Made by a program: the position numbers and the translations under genes. From Lasiosphaeris hirsuta (Eukaryota; Ascomycota; Sordariomycetes; Sordariales; Lasiosphaeriaceae): 64,000 bases of DNA. The notes below the pieces were generated by a model that was not told where the DNA came from, did not search any database, and was given only the letters and a program-made list of their open reading frames with translations. Numbering within the stretch: position 1 is the first letter of the stretch; the number at the start of each line of letters is the position of its first letter. Shown one piece after another: positions 34,733-45,400 of this stretch. The stretch lies in contig JAUKUA010000006.1 of assembly GCA_030549175.1 (NCBI GenBank), forward strand, positions 2,790,001 through 2,854,000, given 5' to 3'.

Positions 34733-35395
34733 TCCTAGATCTTTCTGTTGTCTTCCTCAACGCCAAACTTTCGTAAAAGCCGATCTCCAACGCCCGAGCC
34801 CAAGTGGCCCGAGTCCAAGTGCTCGCAGACTATAGCAGGGTCTATGTCGGGGTGATCGATCGAGAACCCGCCATTGAAGTAATTACAATCCAACCCTAGT
34901 TTTTTTGTTAGGGTGTGACTTTTGGGGAAAGTCCCAAGGGAATATTGAAGCACTGGAAAGGCTTTTTCGCATTAAAAAAGGCATATTCAATGTTTAGAAG
35001 GCCTTTCTAATAGTGAAAAGGCCTTATGAAACACCAAAAATGCCTTTCATATACTGCAAATGCTCATTTGGGGCTTCAGTATAGCTCACCTGCTGCAAGT
35101 GTTACGCGTTAACAAACAAACCAGGGCTGGATTATACTGGAGCCATACAAACTCCGGCTCCTCACACTAGCTCTAGCCTTCGGTGACGTCGGGATCCCCA
35201 GATCTTTCTGTTGCATTACTCGACGCGAAACTCTCGGAAAAGCCAATCGCCAACGCCCGAATCCAAGTGTTCGCAGATGTGGCAGGGTCCATGTCGGGAT
35301 GGTCGATTGGGAACCCGCTATTGAAGTACTGAAGCCATGCAAACTCCGGCTCCTTATACCAGTTCTGGCCTTCGGTGACGCAATTGGTGATTTCA
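34733..35395 (-). pseudogene. Tandemly duplicated gene fragment, first copy split by a MITE
   Basis: Two direct copies of about 200 bp: copy 1 at 34733-34883 plus 35137-35194, copy 2 at about 35195-35395. On the minus strand copy 2 reads EPEFAWLQYFNSGFPIDHP, then DMDPATSANTWIRALAIGF. Copy 1 reads EEPEFVWLQ, is broken by the element, then resumes FNGGFSIDHPDIDPAI. Copy 1 carries two TAG stops where copy 2 has CAG and TGG. The upstream frame of copy 2 continues to about 35670. No family is recognised. It is a decayed internal repeat of an unidentified gene, useful as an internal empty-site control for the insertion. Confidence 0.65.
34884..35136. mobile_element. MITE-like element, copy A (best preserved)
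   Basis: The 253-bp element begins TACAATCCAACCCTAGTTTT, and its right end on the minus strand begins TATAATCCAGCCCTGGTTTG. These are imperfect terminal inverted repeats of about 36 bp that also share TTTGTTAnnGnGT. It lies within a sequence whose uninterrupted twin (35345-35375) reads TTGAAGTACTGAAGCC; the occupied site reads TTGAAGTAA...ATACTGGAGCC, consistent with a TA target duplication. The interior carries AAAGGC/AAAGGCC/AAATGCC every 20-22 bp. There is no ORF of its own. Confidence 0.75.
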
Positions 35396-35857
35396 AGCCG
35401 CGTCGCTGCCCCCCCCCCCACGCCGATGGTACGGATGTGTGTGACGTGCGGGAGCTGAGGGCTGTGTTGCAGCTTTCGAGCGTAGACAGGGCCGGAGCTG
35501 CGGGAGCTGCCGGTTTCTTGCCTTCCTTCGGCGGCATGATGAATCGTACCCATGAAGTCAACCGCTGGGTGAGCGCCTTGGTTATTGGGTGGCCAGTATA
35601 GGTTGACCAAGGGTGTCCGCCGGTGGTGGAATTTGGTTCCAGGTCTACGAGCAGAGCGAGTATTTGCCATGTAGGTGGCGACCGAGCTAATGTCGAATGT
35701 GGTGTATCAGGGGTGTCGGCGAAGCCGACTTTTGGGGTCTCTTGCATACAGACGACGGGAAGGGGTGTGAGGTTGCCCAGTCTAGTAGGCCATCGAGGGT
35801 CACTGCGGGTCTTCCGATGTCTGAGGTAACCTTTCCGCATCCGTGGTAGCTAGGCTG

Positions 35858-36563
35858 ATCGAAGTTACACGGGGTACCAGACTTAATCAAGTGCCACAAG
35901 GACCTATCGCTATCTGAGGCCGCGGAATCCGTCATCACAGACGGGCCAATTGAATCCTTCTATCGATGGAATCCTAGGGACAATTTCGCGGAGATACTCA
36001 ATATACTCTTGTTTGATCTGGGCATCGATAAGTATTATGATGGCAACGAGGACGATGATGCGACGAGGGGGATAATGCGGCACGAGGGGGCCATAGCGAT
36101 AAGGACGAATGCGGCACTCGTAGGGGCAAAACGGATCGGTGCCTTCCTCAGTACGGTATTCCCGAAGAAGCTGATCGCTGATGCCAGAGTCGAACTTCTG
36201 GCGTTAGGTGGACCTATCGAAATTGGGATTCTCCTTATCTAGACGGCCGACGGCCGTAAACGATAATACCCAGCGTCGTAATGTTATGTCTGTCTCACCT
36301 AGGAGAATACCATCGTCATCGGTGTCGGAGGGCCCTGTCGTAGTTAGTTGAGATGATGACAAGGCCAATTGATGACATCAGTGGGATTCTTTAAGCCGAG
36401 GGATATGGCACTTTTGACTTATCGGGATTTCCTGGTAGTGGTTCAAGCCTACGTGACAAGTGAACCACAGGGTCAAACCAATCTCAATGTCCATCTTCTC
36501 AAACCCGTCGTCAGAGAAGTGATCACTCTCATCTCCGCGGACCCTACGTTTCAAAGCTCGTGA
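35858..36563 (+). pseudogene. Unidentified gene relic
   Basis: A plus-strand frame from about 35858 to a stop at 36242 reads like real protein: LIKCHKDLSLSEAAESV, then WNPRDNFAEILNILLFDLGI. After several stops a second coding-like stretch at 36370-36563 reads FKPRDMALLTYRDFLVVVQA. The two may belong to one broken gene. No start, no clean intron and no known domain were found. Confidence 0.35.
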
Positions 36564-36689
36564 GGCCTTTGGGATATATTGTACTGCGAGAGTTGTTGGG
36601 CTTGGTCTTGCGGCGAGGGCCGTAGTGAGTTAAGAAGGGTCAATACTGCGGTGGCTAGTAGGCGCTGCTCTTCTCGTTTAGTGTGTGGG

Positions 36690-36835
36690 AAATGATTCGG
36701 AAATACCAGAAATGCCGTTTTCGATGCTGGAAAGGCCTTGCGAAATACCGAATATGCCTCTTAGGATGCCAAAGATGCCATATTTGATGCTGTAAAGGCA
36801 TTATTATCAAAGCATGAATATCTCTCTTCGTAGGA
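36690..36835. mobile_element. MITE-like family relic, copy E (internal array only)
   Basis: Five to six units of the AAATGCC / AAAGGCC pattern occur at about 20-22-bp spacing (AAATGCCGTTTTCGATGCTG, AAAGGCCTTGCGAAATACCG, and so on). Recognisable terminal repeats are missing on both sides. Confidence 0.5.
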
Positions 36836-36849
36836 GTATTATGCGTAAA

Positions 36850-39010
36850 CCGGTGGCGCGGCACTCGAGCGGGGGTCGCGCTCTGACATTGGAATCATGC
36901 AGGCTCTTTTGTGTGCGCGTAGTCGTATTAACGCTCAGAAGGATGGGATTCAATGTTTTTGAGGGCCAAGATTTGATCTATAACGATGGTATTAGCGTTA
37001 AACGAAGTGCTGGAAAGATATCGCTGACCTTTGTAGAGATGGGTGCCCGAAGATGATTGAAGTTAGAAAAGGACAAAGGTACCCTGTGTATTACCAAGTC
37101 GACTTCCCGTGCTGCTAGCCGGTCGGGGGAGTTTCTTCTCATACACCAAAGACGAAGATCCGCCCTGCCTTAAAATATTTGCTGGGGGCAGGGTTGGTGC
37201 CTTTTTGTTTGTGTTTGATGTCAGCTGCTAGAAGCGGTGGGTGGCTCTGTGGCGGTGATACTTACCTGAGGGGAAATACCGTTCTCGACGGACTCAAATC
37301 CTCCCAGGTCCTCCCTTAAGTCCCTCCCATCTTAACTCCGTTCACCAACATCTACCAACGTCCACTCTCCAAAACCAACTACTATGCCAAGTTTTCCCTC
37401 TCCTAAGGTTCAAACCCATCATTCCGCCCGCCTATCCCGCCCTTCCAGGTTTTTCTTTCTCAAATGACCCTCTCAACTCCGTCTACCCACGTTCACTCTC
37501 TAAAATCACCCTGCCAAGTTCTCTCCCAAACCCAGTCCTTTAGCCGCACGTATCTCATCCTCCTAGGTGCCCCCCCTCAAATCTCTCAACTCTATCCGAC
37601 GACCACTCTCCAAATCGGTATGCCAGGTTTTCACTCTCCCAAACCCATTCTTCCACCTGTATCCCGAGTATTGCTTTTGCTGACTGACCTTGTATTGCCA
37701 GGTTCGGCCTCATGCAAATGCAGCTATACCCGCTGTTGTGTCTGTTGGTGTTCGGCCTCATGTGCGCCTGCACCCGTTGTTGTGTCTGTTGGTATGCGTG
37801 GAGCTGCAGATGGAAGCCGTCGGGGCTGTCGCGCTTATCTGCTTATCTGCTTATCCACTTATCCGCTTATCCGCTTATCCGCTTATCCGCTTATCCGCTT
37901 GTCCGCTTGTCCGCTTGCCTGCGGGTGTGCATGTTCGCGGCTCGAGACGTGTTCTGGATCGATCGACTCAACGGGCTTCAAGTGGAGGTGCCATGGCGGC
38001 GCTTTGCCTTGTTTGAAGCTGTACTGTGTGATTGGCCATTGTTGCTCTTGTCTGCGGTGTGCGTGGTCGGACTGGGTCTGGCACATCTCCCCCTCAGTTC
38101 AGGTCCCCATTTTATATATAAAATTCAAGGTACGGACGTACTCTAATGTAGTATACATTATCCGCATGCCAAGGTTCAAATCTTTGAAGGCGAGCGACCA
38201 AGATTCTCATACAGGGTTCAATAAATCGCTTGAACCTCAAATTGTCAATATCGCTCTATTGAGCCCGCACTCAATTGAAGCCAAGGCCCTGCAGGTAGGG
38301 AGCCAGGGAGCCAGCTGACCGAATCTTCAAATCTTCAAAGTACACACGAAAGGGGTTGTAGGGGGGCCGGAGGATTGCTAGGCGTGGGCCTGTGAAACTG
38401 GATATAGCGGGCAGGATCGTCAGCAAAACCAATAGTGTGCACAGAGATGTTAAGGATTTGCGGTGCTTTACCTGATTGCACTATCTGGCCGTTAGGGGGT
38501 GGTCCGAGCTACGGGGATTTACGGTGGGCTGCACGCAAAGGACCATAATAAGCACACTACCAGGAGAAAAAGCATCATCGAGCAAGTCATGTTTAGACTA
38601 CGTAACTAAAAAGTTAGAAAGAACTTTGCTTTTCAGCGCCACACCCGACGTTGTTGAGATTCTTGGTGGGTAGGAGTCAGACCGACACGCCAGTGGAAGG
38701 TTTGTCAACAACTTAATTCTGATCAACAGAATGGGCTTGTAGAATTATAAAAGGGAGGAAGAGCGCAGCTCTATCAGAGAATGCAATCATCACAACCTTC
38801 CCATTGCTCTGTCTTGCCCACACATTCTCCCTCAATCACAATAATGCGGCAGTGCCGTGAAGATTTATCAAGACCAAGGCTAGAACCCCATCCTGAACTG
38901 TGAGTCAAAAGCCTCTGAAATACCACCACCGTTAGGTAAGGTAGCTAGACCCCACTGCCAGAGGCAGTCCCACTGCGTGGGAGCTAAACAGCCCACCATC
39001 TTGTGCCTCC
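36850..39010. other. Repeat-rich intergenic region
   Basis: Degenerate repeats of about 110-127 bp containing TGCCAAGTT/TGCCAGGTT occur at 37385, 37512 and 37621. A 46-48-bp duplication (GTTCGGCCTCATG ... TGTTGTGTCTGTTGGT) lies at about 37701-37793, and a 9-bp minisatellite is listed separately. A 284-codon frame at 37464-38318 spans these repeats; its Leu/Ser/Tyr-rich content follows from the repeat units and I do not call it a gene. Confidence 0.45.
37834..37922. repeat. 9-bp minisatellite CTTATCCGC
   Basis: About ten head-to-tail units of CTTATCCGC, with variants CTTATCTGC and CTTGTCCGC gathered at the two edges and uniform units in the centre, as expected for a tract homogenised by slippage. 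Confidence 0.9.
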
Positions 39011-39232
39011 ATGACCTGGAAATTCTTCTTTTCCTCCTCCATCGTGCAATACTGCTGCACCTTTGTCACATCTTGTTTGCTTGTGAGGCGCAACGGATTA
39101 ACTTTTCCCCTTGACCAAAAGGTTGCACAACATGTCGCTACTAACCACCGGCGGGTTGTTTCAGCGTCCCTGGATTACTTCTCAACTCCTACTCATCGCC
39201 ATCGCCGCCGCCCTAGCGACGAGCTCACAGGC

Positions 39233-40594
39233 ATGCTGCGTGCCATCAAAATGCCTGTATCACCTCCCGCCACTCCGCTTCCCACCATTTCTCTTCCCGC
39301 TACTCCTCCCGCCTCATCGCCCTCCCGAGTAACATACGTTGGCGGGTTTTCCGATGCACTCGAGCCCCTCAGGCTAGCTTCAGGCTATTTCGATGAGGAT
39401 GGTGACATGGGTAAAATCAAAATGTCGATCGAAAACCACCAGGCCGCAACTCGCTACCTAAGAGATAAGTTCGGCGTAAACGAGTTCTACATATGCGGAA
39501 TATTTGCCGTTCTGCTATGTAACAACGATACTGCCATCAGGGAGGGACGCCTCCCAATCCTTATCGGTGGATTATCGGCACTATGGCGAGAGGAGCAGGA
39601 TGGAGATTTTCCTCCAGTATTAGGGGGTCCTGCATATGGCGGTAGAATCACGGTCGACGAGTCACTGGTAACCATACCTGAGCCACTTAAGCCACCGAAG
39701 GACCAGACGATCGAGCAACTGGCAACATATATCTTCACAGACTGCGAGGCCATGACATGGATCAATAGCTGCCTTATTGTCGAACTGCCGAAGACAGATA
39801 GAGAAGAATACTTAGACTGTCTCAACGATCTTCCAGGCCGTTTTACCAACGTACCATGGGCAATCCAATATCACAACGGCCAGCTAGCCCAACACGAGCA
39901 ACGGAAGCGCGTGATCATACCGACGCCTCAACGTATAGAGGACGACAGAAACGCGGACGAAACCGACTACGCCGACCTAGACAGCAAGTTTTACCCAGGA
40001 TCTATGCTCTATTCTATCGACGACTCGGACAATAGGGCCATGTCCGAGGTTACCGCAGGTGTTCTTGTCCGCAAGGGAGCCGAACGGCGACTCACTTGTG
40101 CATGGCATGCCTGGGCTCGATTCCCACTGTCAAGGCCCGATAGACTCGTCATCCCCCAAGGCAAGGGTAAAGACGACTCGGAGGACAACCTAAATCTCCT
40201 CCCTGAACCGAATGTCGCTTATATCACCGGAAGACAAGGAGTCAGCGCGACTCAAATGCCAAAGCTACGAAGGAAGCCTTTCATCCGCGATAGCGTCTGC
40301 GGAGCCGTTTGGCTAATAATTTCGGTAGCCAAGTCAGGGGGAGGGAAGCAGGGTGATGACTCAATTATGGAGAAGGGGGAAGTGTTTGCAATGTGCCACT
40401 ATGCAGACCTCACATCAAAGTATTCGCCAGAATCTGGATTGTATCTGATGTATGCAGGTACATTTGATCCACTGATCAAAGAAAACTGGACCATCGTTCC
40501 TGTGGAAGGGGTGGCCGAAGAGCTAAATACACCACCACCCAACCCTCATCCAACAACTGAGGAGTCACCATCGAGGAGGCTTCGGCCACGGTAG
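39233..40594 (+). CDS. Orphan protein of about 453 aa, function unknown
   Basis: The frame is open from 39011 (527 aa). The first 70 codons look non-coding and a cacag acceptor-like site sits at 39226-39230, so I favour a start at 39233 (MLRAIKMPVSPPATPLP) or just upstream through an intron. The body is well-ordered, with mixed charge: GYFDEDGDMGKIKMSIENHQ, INSCLIVELPKTDREEYLDC and a C-terminal half with TAGVLVRKGAERRLTCAWHAW and SKYSPESGLYLMYAGTF. A GVLVxxG..RLT...H pattern faintly recalls trypsin-fold proteins of fungi, but no catalytic triad can be demonstrated. The tail is Pro-rich and basic. It lies on its own between repeats and an ABCC transporter. Confidence 0.6.
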   Translation: MLRAIKMPVSPPATPLPTISLPATPPASSPSRVTYVGGFSDALEPLRLASGYFDEDGDMGKIKMSIENHQAATRYLRDKFGVNEFYICGIFAVLLCNNDTAIREGRLPILIGGLSALWREEQDGDFPPVLGGPAYGGRITVDESLVTIPEPLKPPKDQTIEQLATYIFTDCEAMTWINSCLIVELPKTDREEYLDCLNDLPGRFTNVPWAIQYHNGQLAQHEQRKRVIIPTPQRIEDDRNADETDYADLDSKFYPGSMLYSIDDSDNRAMSEVTAGVLVRKGAERRLTCAWHAWARFPLSRPDRLVIPQGKGKDDSEDNLNLLPEPNVAYITGRQGVSATQMPKLRRKPFIRDSVCGAVWLIISVAKSGGGKQGDDSIMEKGEVFAMCHYADLTSKYSPESGLYLMYAGTFDPLIKENWTIVPVEGVAEELNTPPPNPHPTTEESPSRRLRPR

Positions 40595-42481
40595 TAAAAA
40601 ATCTCCTCAGGCGCAACAGAGGAAGGACAAATGACGTCAACCTCAAATGCTCTCGTCGGTGTGGCGTAGGCCGGCAGCGGTACGCTTCATCATTGAGTTC
40701 TTGGGGATGGCATCGCCAAGGCTACGATACACGACCTTGAATTAGAGATCAGTTGGCGGTGCCATCGTGCCTCGCCAGTGCGATTTGCTCTCGTCGAGGT
40801 TGCGTAGACCGGTAACGGTGCGCTTCGATCACTCTCGTCGGGGTTGCGCAGACTGGTAACGGTGCGCTTCACCATTGAGCTCTCGGCAGTGCTATCGCCT
40901 TGGCTGCGATGCACGACCTCGAACCAGAAACACATGCATGCAAGTACGGGCATTGCTAGAGGAGGAATGCAGGATAAAGAACACCTCCGCGGAAACCCTT
41001 TGTAAGGTTCGGGGCCGTTTGGGACACAGGCGACAAAGAACTCACAGAGCACCCTCCCGTTTCCGGATGCCCTGGCACGGATAGAAAAGAGTAGTTAGAC
41101 TGCTCAACTCAGTTGGGAGGCCAGGCTTCAATTGATCTTCTTGCAACTACCTATCACCTTGCTCCATCAACTTGCAGTGCGACCCCCTATTCTTGTCACC
41201 CCGACGTATCTTTGCGTTACACTCAACACCTATTTTAGCACCTCATCAATTGCTTGACGGAGCACCTGATCTAACACTATAACAACCACTTACCCCCACC
41301 CACTGTAAAAAACACCTACTGCAGTATAGCGCAATCAAGTAATCTTATACGTTACAGAGGTACGTGTTATAGAGGCGTATGTTACGGGGTAGGAAGTATA
41401 TTATAGTTGGGTGGCAGTTAACCGATTAAAGGCTAGGCTGGCTTAGGGGCTGACACTCCGAATATCTAGAGTAATATCTCTATCACGGGCTGCCGTTTTA
41501 GCTTCCTCCGTCACTTAAGAAAGTGATTAGTTTAAGTCTGATCGTTAACGGGTCATATAACTTCGTAAAATAAAATACAAAGAGTAAGATTTTGTAGGTC
41601 AGTAGGGGGCCGGTCTTCCCGGTTTCAGTTATATCCCATTTTCCGGGCCTCGTATCCAGTTTTCTGGGCTATATTCAGCATCCTTTGCACGTAAGAGGAG
41701 GACTCATGGGAAAACTCGGGATCCCGTCCGCTCTCCCACAGATAAGCCAGTGAGCTGGCGAATCCCTGGTGTTGTGCATTTTTTTTTTGTCCCCGCTCCC
41801 ATGTATGGCCTAAGTAAAGAGATATGGTACGCAGCATGTGTTCAAGGTAGTATTATGCTGAGAACCGAACTGTCACTTTTGAATGGATAAAGAGTAGTAG
41901 CAACTAGCACCTTTCCAGACGCGCTTGTAGGTGCTTGCCTTCGACGCATGGAGTTTGATGCTATTTGTCTCCTCAGTACATACATTCGTTCACAAAACCC
42001 CCTCTGCTCCTTTTCGTAACCTCACCTCCTTGTTTGTGTCAGTTCACAAAAAAAAAAGTACCAACACCGCTCACCACTTTCTTTCTGTCAGGACTGCGAG
42101 TTTCCACATTAGGCCGGATGGTCTTGGATACCCAAGGAACCTATGTATTTTTAAATCATGAATGAAAAATAGGTAGGTAATGAGAAACCACAGAGAAGAC
42201 GGCATTTGATGACGATGTTAATATGTTACTTGATGAAAGTTGATCAATATCCAACACCTGCCTCATTCATCCAGCCTAGGCATCCTCCGGGTGGTAAACA
42301 GCGGGGTTATGCAGGTCCGCGGCACCTGCGGCACCTAGTATTTCTGTGCGACGCTGCCCTGACCGTCACCGTCCTGGCCCCGACCTCACACGGAAATGAT
42401 TTCCTCGACACCTTTTCGTTGTTGACCAAGTTGCAATTGCCAACATCGTAGGGAACACCAGCAACTGCTGCTGTCACCAGG
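40595..42481. other. Intergenic region upstream of the ABCC gene
   Basis: Tandem-like copies of CTCTCGTCGGnGTnGCGnAG...GGTnnCGGTnCGCTTC occur at 40650, 40786 and 40832. An AT-richer, non-coding stretch lies at about 41260-41640. I looked here for the five-helix TMD0 that full-length ABCC proteins carry and found none. Confidence 0.45.
40650..40885. repeat. Imperfect direct repeats of about 45 bp
   Basis: Three copies of a GC-rich unit (CTCTCGTCGG...GGTAACGGTGCGCTTC). The second and third are adjacent; the first is 136 bp upstream, followed by CATCATTGAGTTCT where the third has CACCATTGAGCTCT. Confidence 0.6.
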
Positions 42482-45400
42482 ATGGAGCAGTCACCCGAGG
42501 AATGTAGCGGCATATTGAGCAAGGCCTTCTTCTTCTGGATCAACCCAATCCTGGCTCGAGGATACAGAAATATTCTTATCCAGCATGATCTGCCTCATCT
42601 GAGCCGTGACATGAGACCGGAAGCGATAAGAGAGGGCATTCTGAAGGCATGGAGCCAAAGAGGTCTGTCGGGCGTCAGAGTCCAGCTAGTTTGGGGCATA
42701 TGGACTTACATAGCAGCCAGAAACCCCCGAGACAGCGAGGTCGCTGCCTCTCGCCCTGCTGCGATGCCTCAAGCGCCCCTTTTTGGCCGCCATCCTGCCT
42801 CGCCTATTTCTGATCATGTTCCGATATTCCCAACCCATCCTGATTAGGCAATCCATCAGATACGTCACCGCTCCCACCACCTCCGACCGCAATCAAGGCT
42901 ACTGGCTCATCGCCTCCGCCGTGGCCATCTATGTCGGCCTTGCCGTATGTCCCAGACCCCCCCCCACCCCATTTACACACATGGCCCCTAACCGCGTATA
43001 CCAGCTTTCAACAGCAACCTACGAACACCGCATCAACCGCCTGAAAATACTAACCCGCAGCGCTCTCGTCGGCCTCATCCACGACAAGACCATGTCCCTG
43101 CCTAGCGCGGCATACGACAACGGCGATGCCGTCACGCTGATGAGCACTGATGCCGACAGCCTGGACGGTGTAGCGGGCATGGCCCACGACCTGTGGGCGT
43201 ACTTCGTCGAGGTGGTGGTTGGCATCGTACTGCTGGCCGGGGAGGTGGGCTGGATCTGGCCGCTTCCGCTAGTCCTCATCGCGTGTGGGTATTTCCCCTG
43301 GCGGGTGCGCGCGCCGTTGGCTAAGGAGGTGAACAGTCTGCTCGCGCGTGAGCCGCTACGTCGCCAAGAACCTCCAGTCCCGGCAGAAGGCGTGGAACGA
43401 GGCCACCCAGCGTCGTGTCGCGGCCATCAGCGCCATGATTGGCTCCATGAAGGTGGTCAAGATGCTCGGGTTCCAGCGCCATCTAGCCGACCGCGCCCAG
43501 GCGCTACGGGAGGAGGAGCTCAAGGTTGCGTCTAGGGTCAGGTGGATGATGGTGTACTACAACGCGAGCGGTTCGTCCTGTGCTTGACTGTCGGAAGGTC
43601 CCCCGAGGATGGCATGCTGATATTTGTGGTCAGCAAACGCACTCGGCATATTCACCCCGGCTATCACGCTCGTCCTTTACGTCGTCATCGCTGCTACCAA
43701 GGGCCGGGAGCTGGACACGGAAACGGCGTTTACAACCATAGCCATTTTAAGCATGGTCACGCATCCGGCTAATATGGTCATGACGATCGTGCCTCGCATG
43801 GTGGCTGCGTCTGCTGGGCTTGCCAGGATCCAAGAGTACCTCCTCCGGCCGTCTTTGACTGATGCGCGAGCAGTGCTGTCAAGGCCTATCAGGAGGAGCC
43901 CAGCTTCAAGTCAGGATCTGGCAGCGAAGCCGACCTTGGCCATCTCGATCCAAAACCTAACACTCGGTCAAAGACAGACACCTATCTTGGAAGAGGTAGA
44001 TATTGAGGTGCCCTCCGGTTCACTTACCATCATATCGGGCTCCGTTGGCTGCGGGAAGTCGACTCTGTTGCGTGCCGTCCTCGGAGAGGTAACACCTACT
44101 CAGGGGTCGATTATGTTGTCGACGAAGAAGGTTGCGTATTGCGCTCAGAGACCCTGGCTTCCCAGTGGAAGCATCAGGGGGGCAATATTCGGCACTGGTT
44201 ACCAAGGCAATGCTCAATGGTACCATGAAGCTGTCAACGCGTGTTGCCTTCAGCATGACTTTGACTCGCTTCCCGATGGTGACGACACACAAATAGGGAG
44301 TGGGGGACTCAATCTATCCGGGGGGCAGAGGCAGCGAGTGGTAAGTTCACCCAAATGCTGTGGCCAGTCTAGTGTTTCTGACAATGATTAGGCGCTTGCG
44401 CGTGCCTTGTTTGCGAAATGCGAAATAGTCTTGCTGGATGATAGCTTCAGTGCGCTGGATGGGGACACCGAGAACAAGGTCTTCGAGAATCTGTTTGGGC
44501 CCGCAGGCCTACTCCGGCGGTCGAAGACAACTGTCCTCCTTGTGACAAACTCTAGTACGTTTTTTATCCTTAGTTGCCACGGATGTCCCATACTCACATA
44601 TGCTATAGCTCAGTTCTTCCCAGCTGCAGATCACATCGTCATCCTTGGGAATCAGGGAGTTCAAGAGCAAGGTCCATGGGAGACAATCAAGGCAAAGACT
44701 GGTGCTATCGCCAAGTTTATCCCCAGAAACCGTCCTGAGGGGAACAGCTCTCTGGCACCCGCCTCGACTTCGACGAAGCTTTCCGCCCAACTCCGAGCAA
44801 AGGACGAAGCTGAAGCGGATCTTTCTAGGAAGACAGGAGACTTCGCTCTCTATGGTCAGTTCTCCCCCCTACGGGATAGTGGCTAGCCGTGCTGATCGGG
44901 GTTCTAGCCTATTATTTTCGTTTCGTTGGCTTGCGTAACTTTGTGCTTGTTGTTCTTTTCCCCGCCATCTACTCCTTCTTCATTATCATTCCGCAATACT
45001 GGCTCCAGCTATGGACCGAGTCGGACGGCAACAACACGGCCTTTTATATCAGTGGCTTCTTGTTTTTGTCATTCATGTCGTGGTTATCAACGAACGGGAC
45101 TCTGTGGTATGTTTGTGCGGGGTATTTCCTCTCTCTCGGTGCTGAGTGTTTGCTAGGTCAACCGTCATACTGCTTGCGCCGCAGTCTGGACTAAAGCTCC
45201 ATGCCCATCTCTTGAAGATAGTGACTGGGTAAGTCGTTTAGAAATTGCTAGGATAGTGGCGGATTGTCTGACACGTTGGGTAGTGCATCCCTCTCATTTT
45301 TCTCTGATAACGACAACGGCGGAATCCTAAACAGGTAATTAGGACCGTTGAACCACGACAAAACCGCGATTCGCGTTAACCCCTTCTAAAGGTTCAGTCA

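Noticed and set aside
37834..37922. CRISPR-like or centromere-like array
   Set aside because: Units are only 9 bp with no spacers; it is a simple minisatellite in eukaryotic DNA.
37464..38318. 284-codon plus-strand ORF
   Set aside because: It runs through several tandem repeats; the Leu/Ser/Tyr pattern is dictated by the 9-bp unit, and there is no domain.
41260..41640. RIP-mutated retroelement remnant
   Set aside because: The stretch is AT-richer, but no reverse transcriptase, integrase or LTR pair can be read in any frame.
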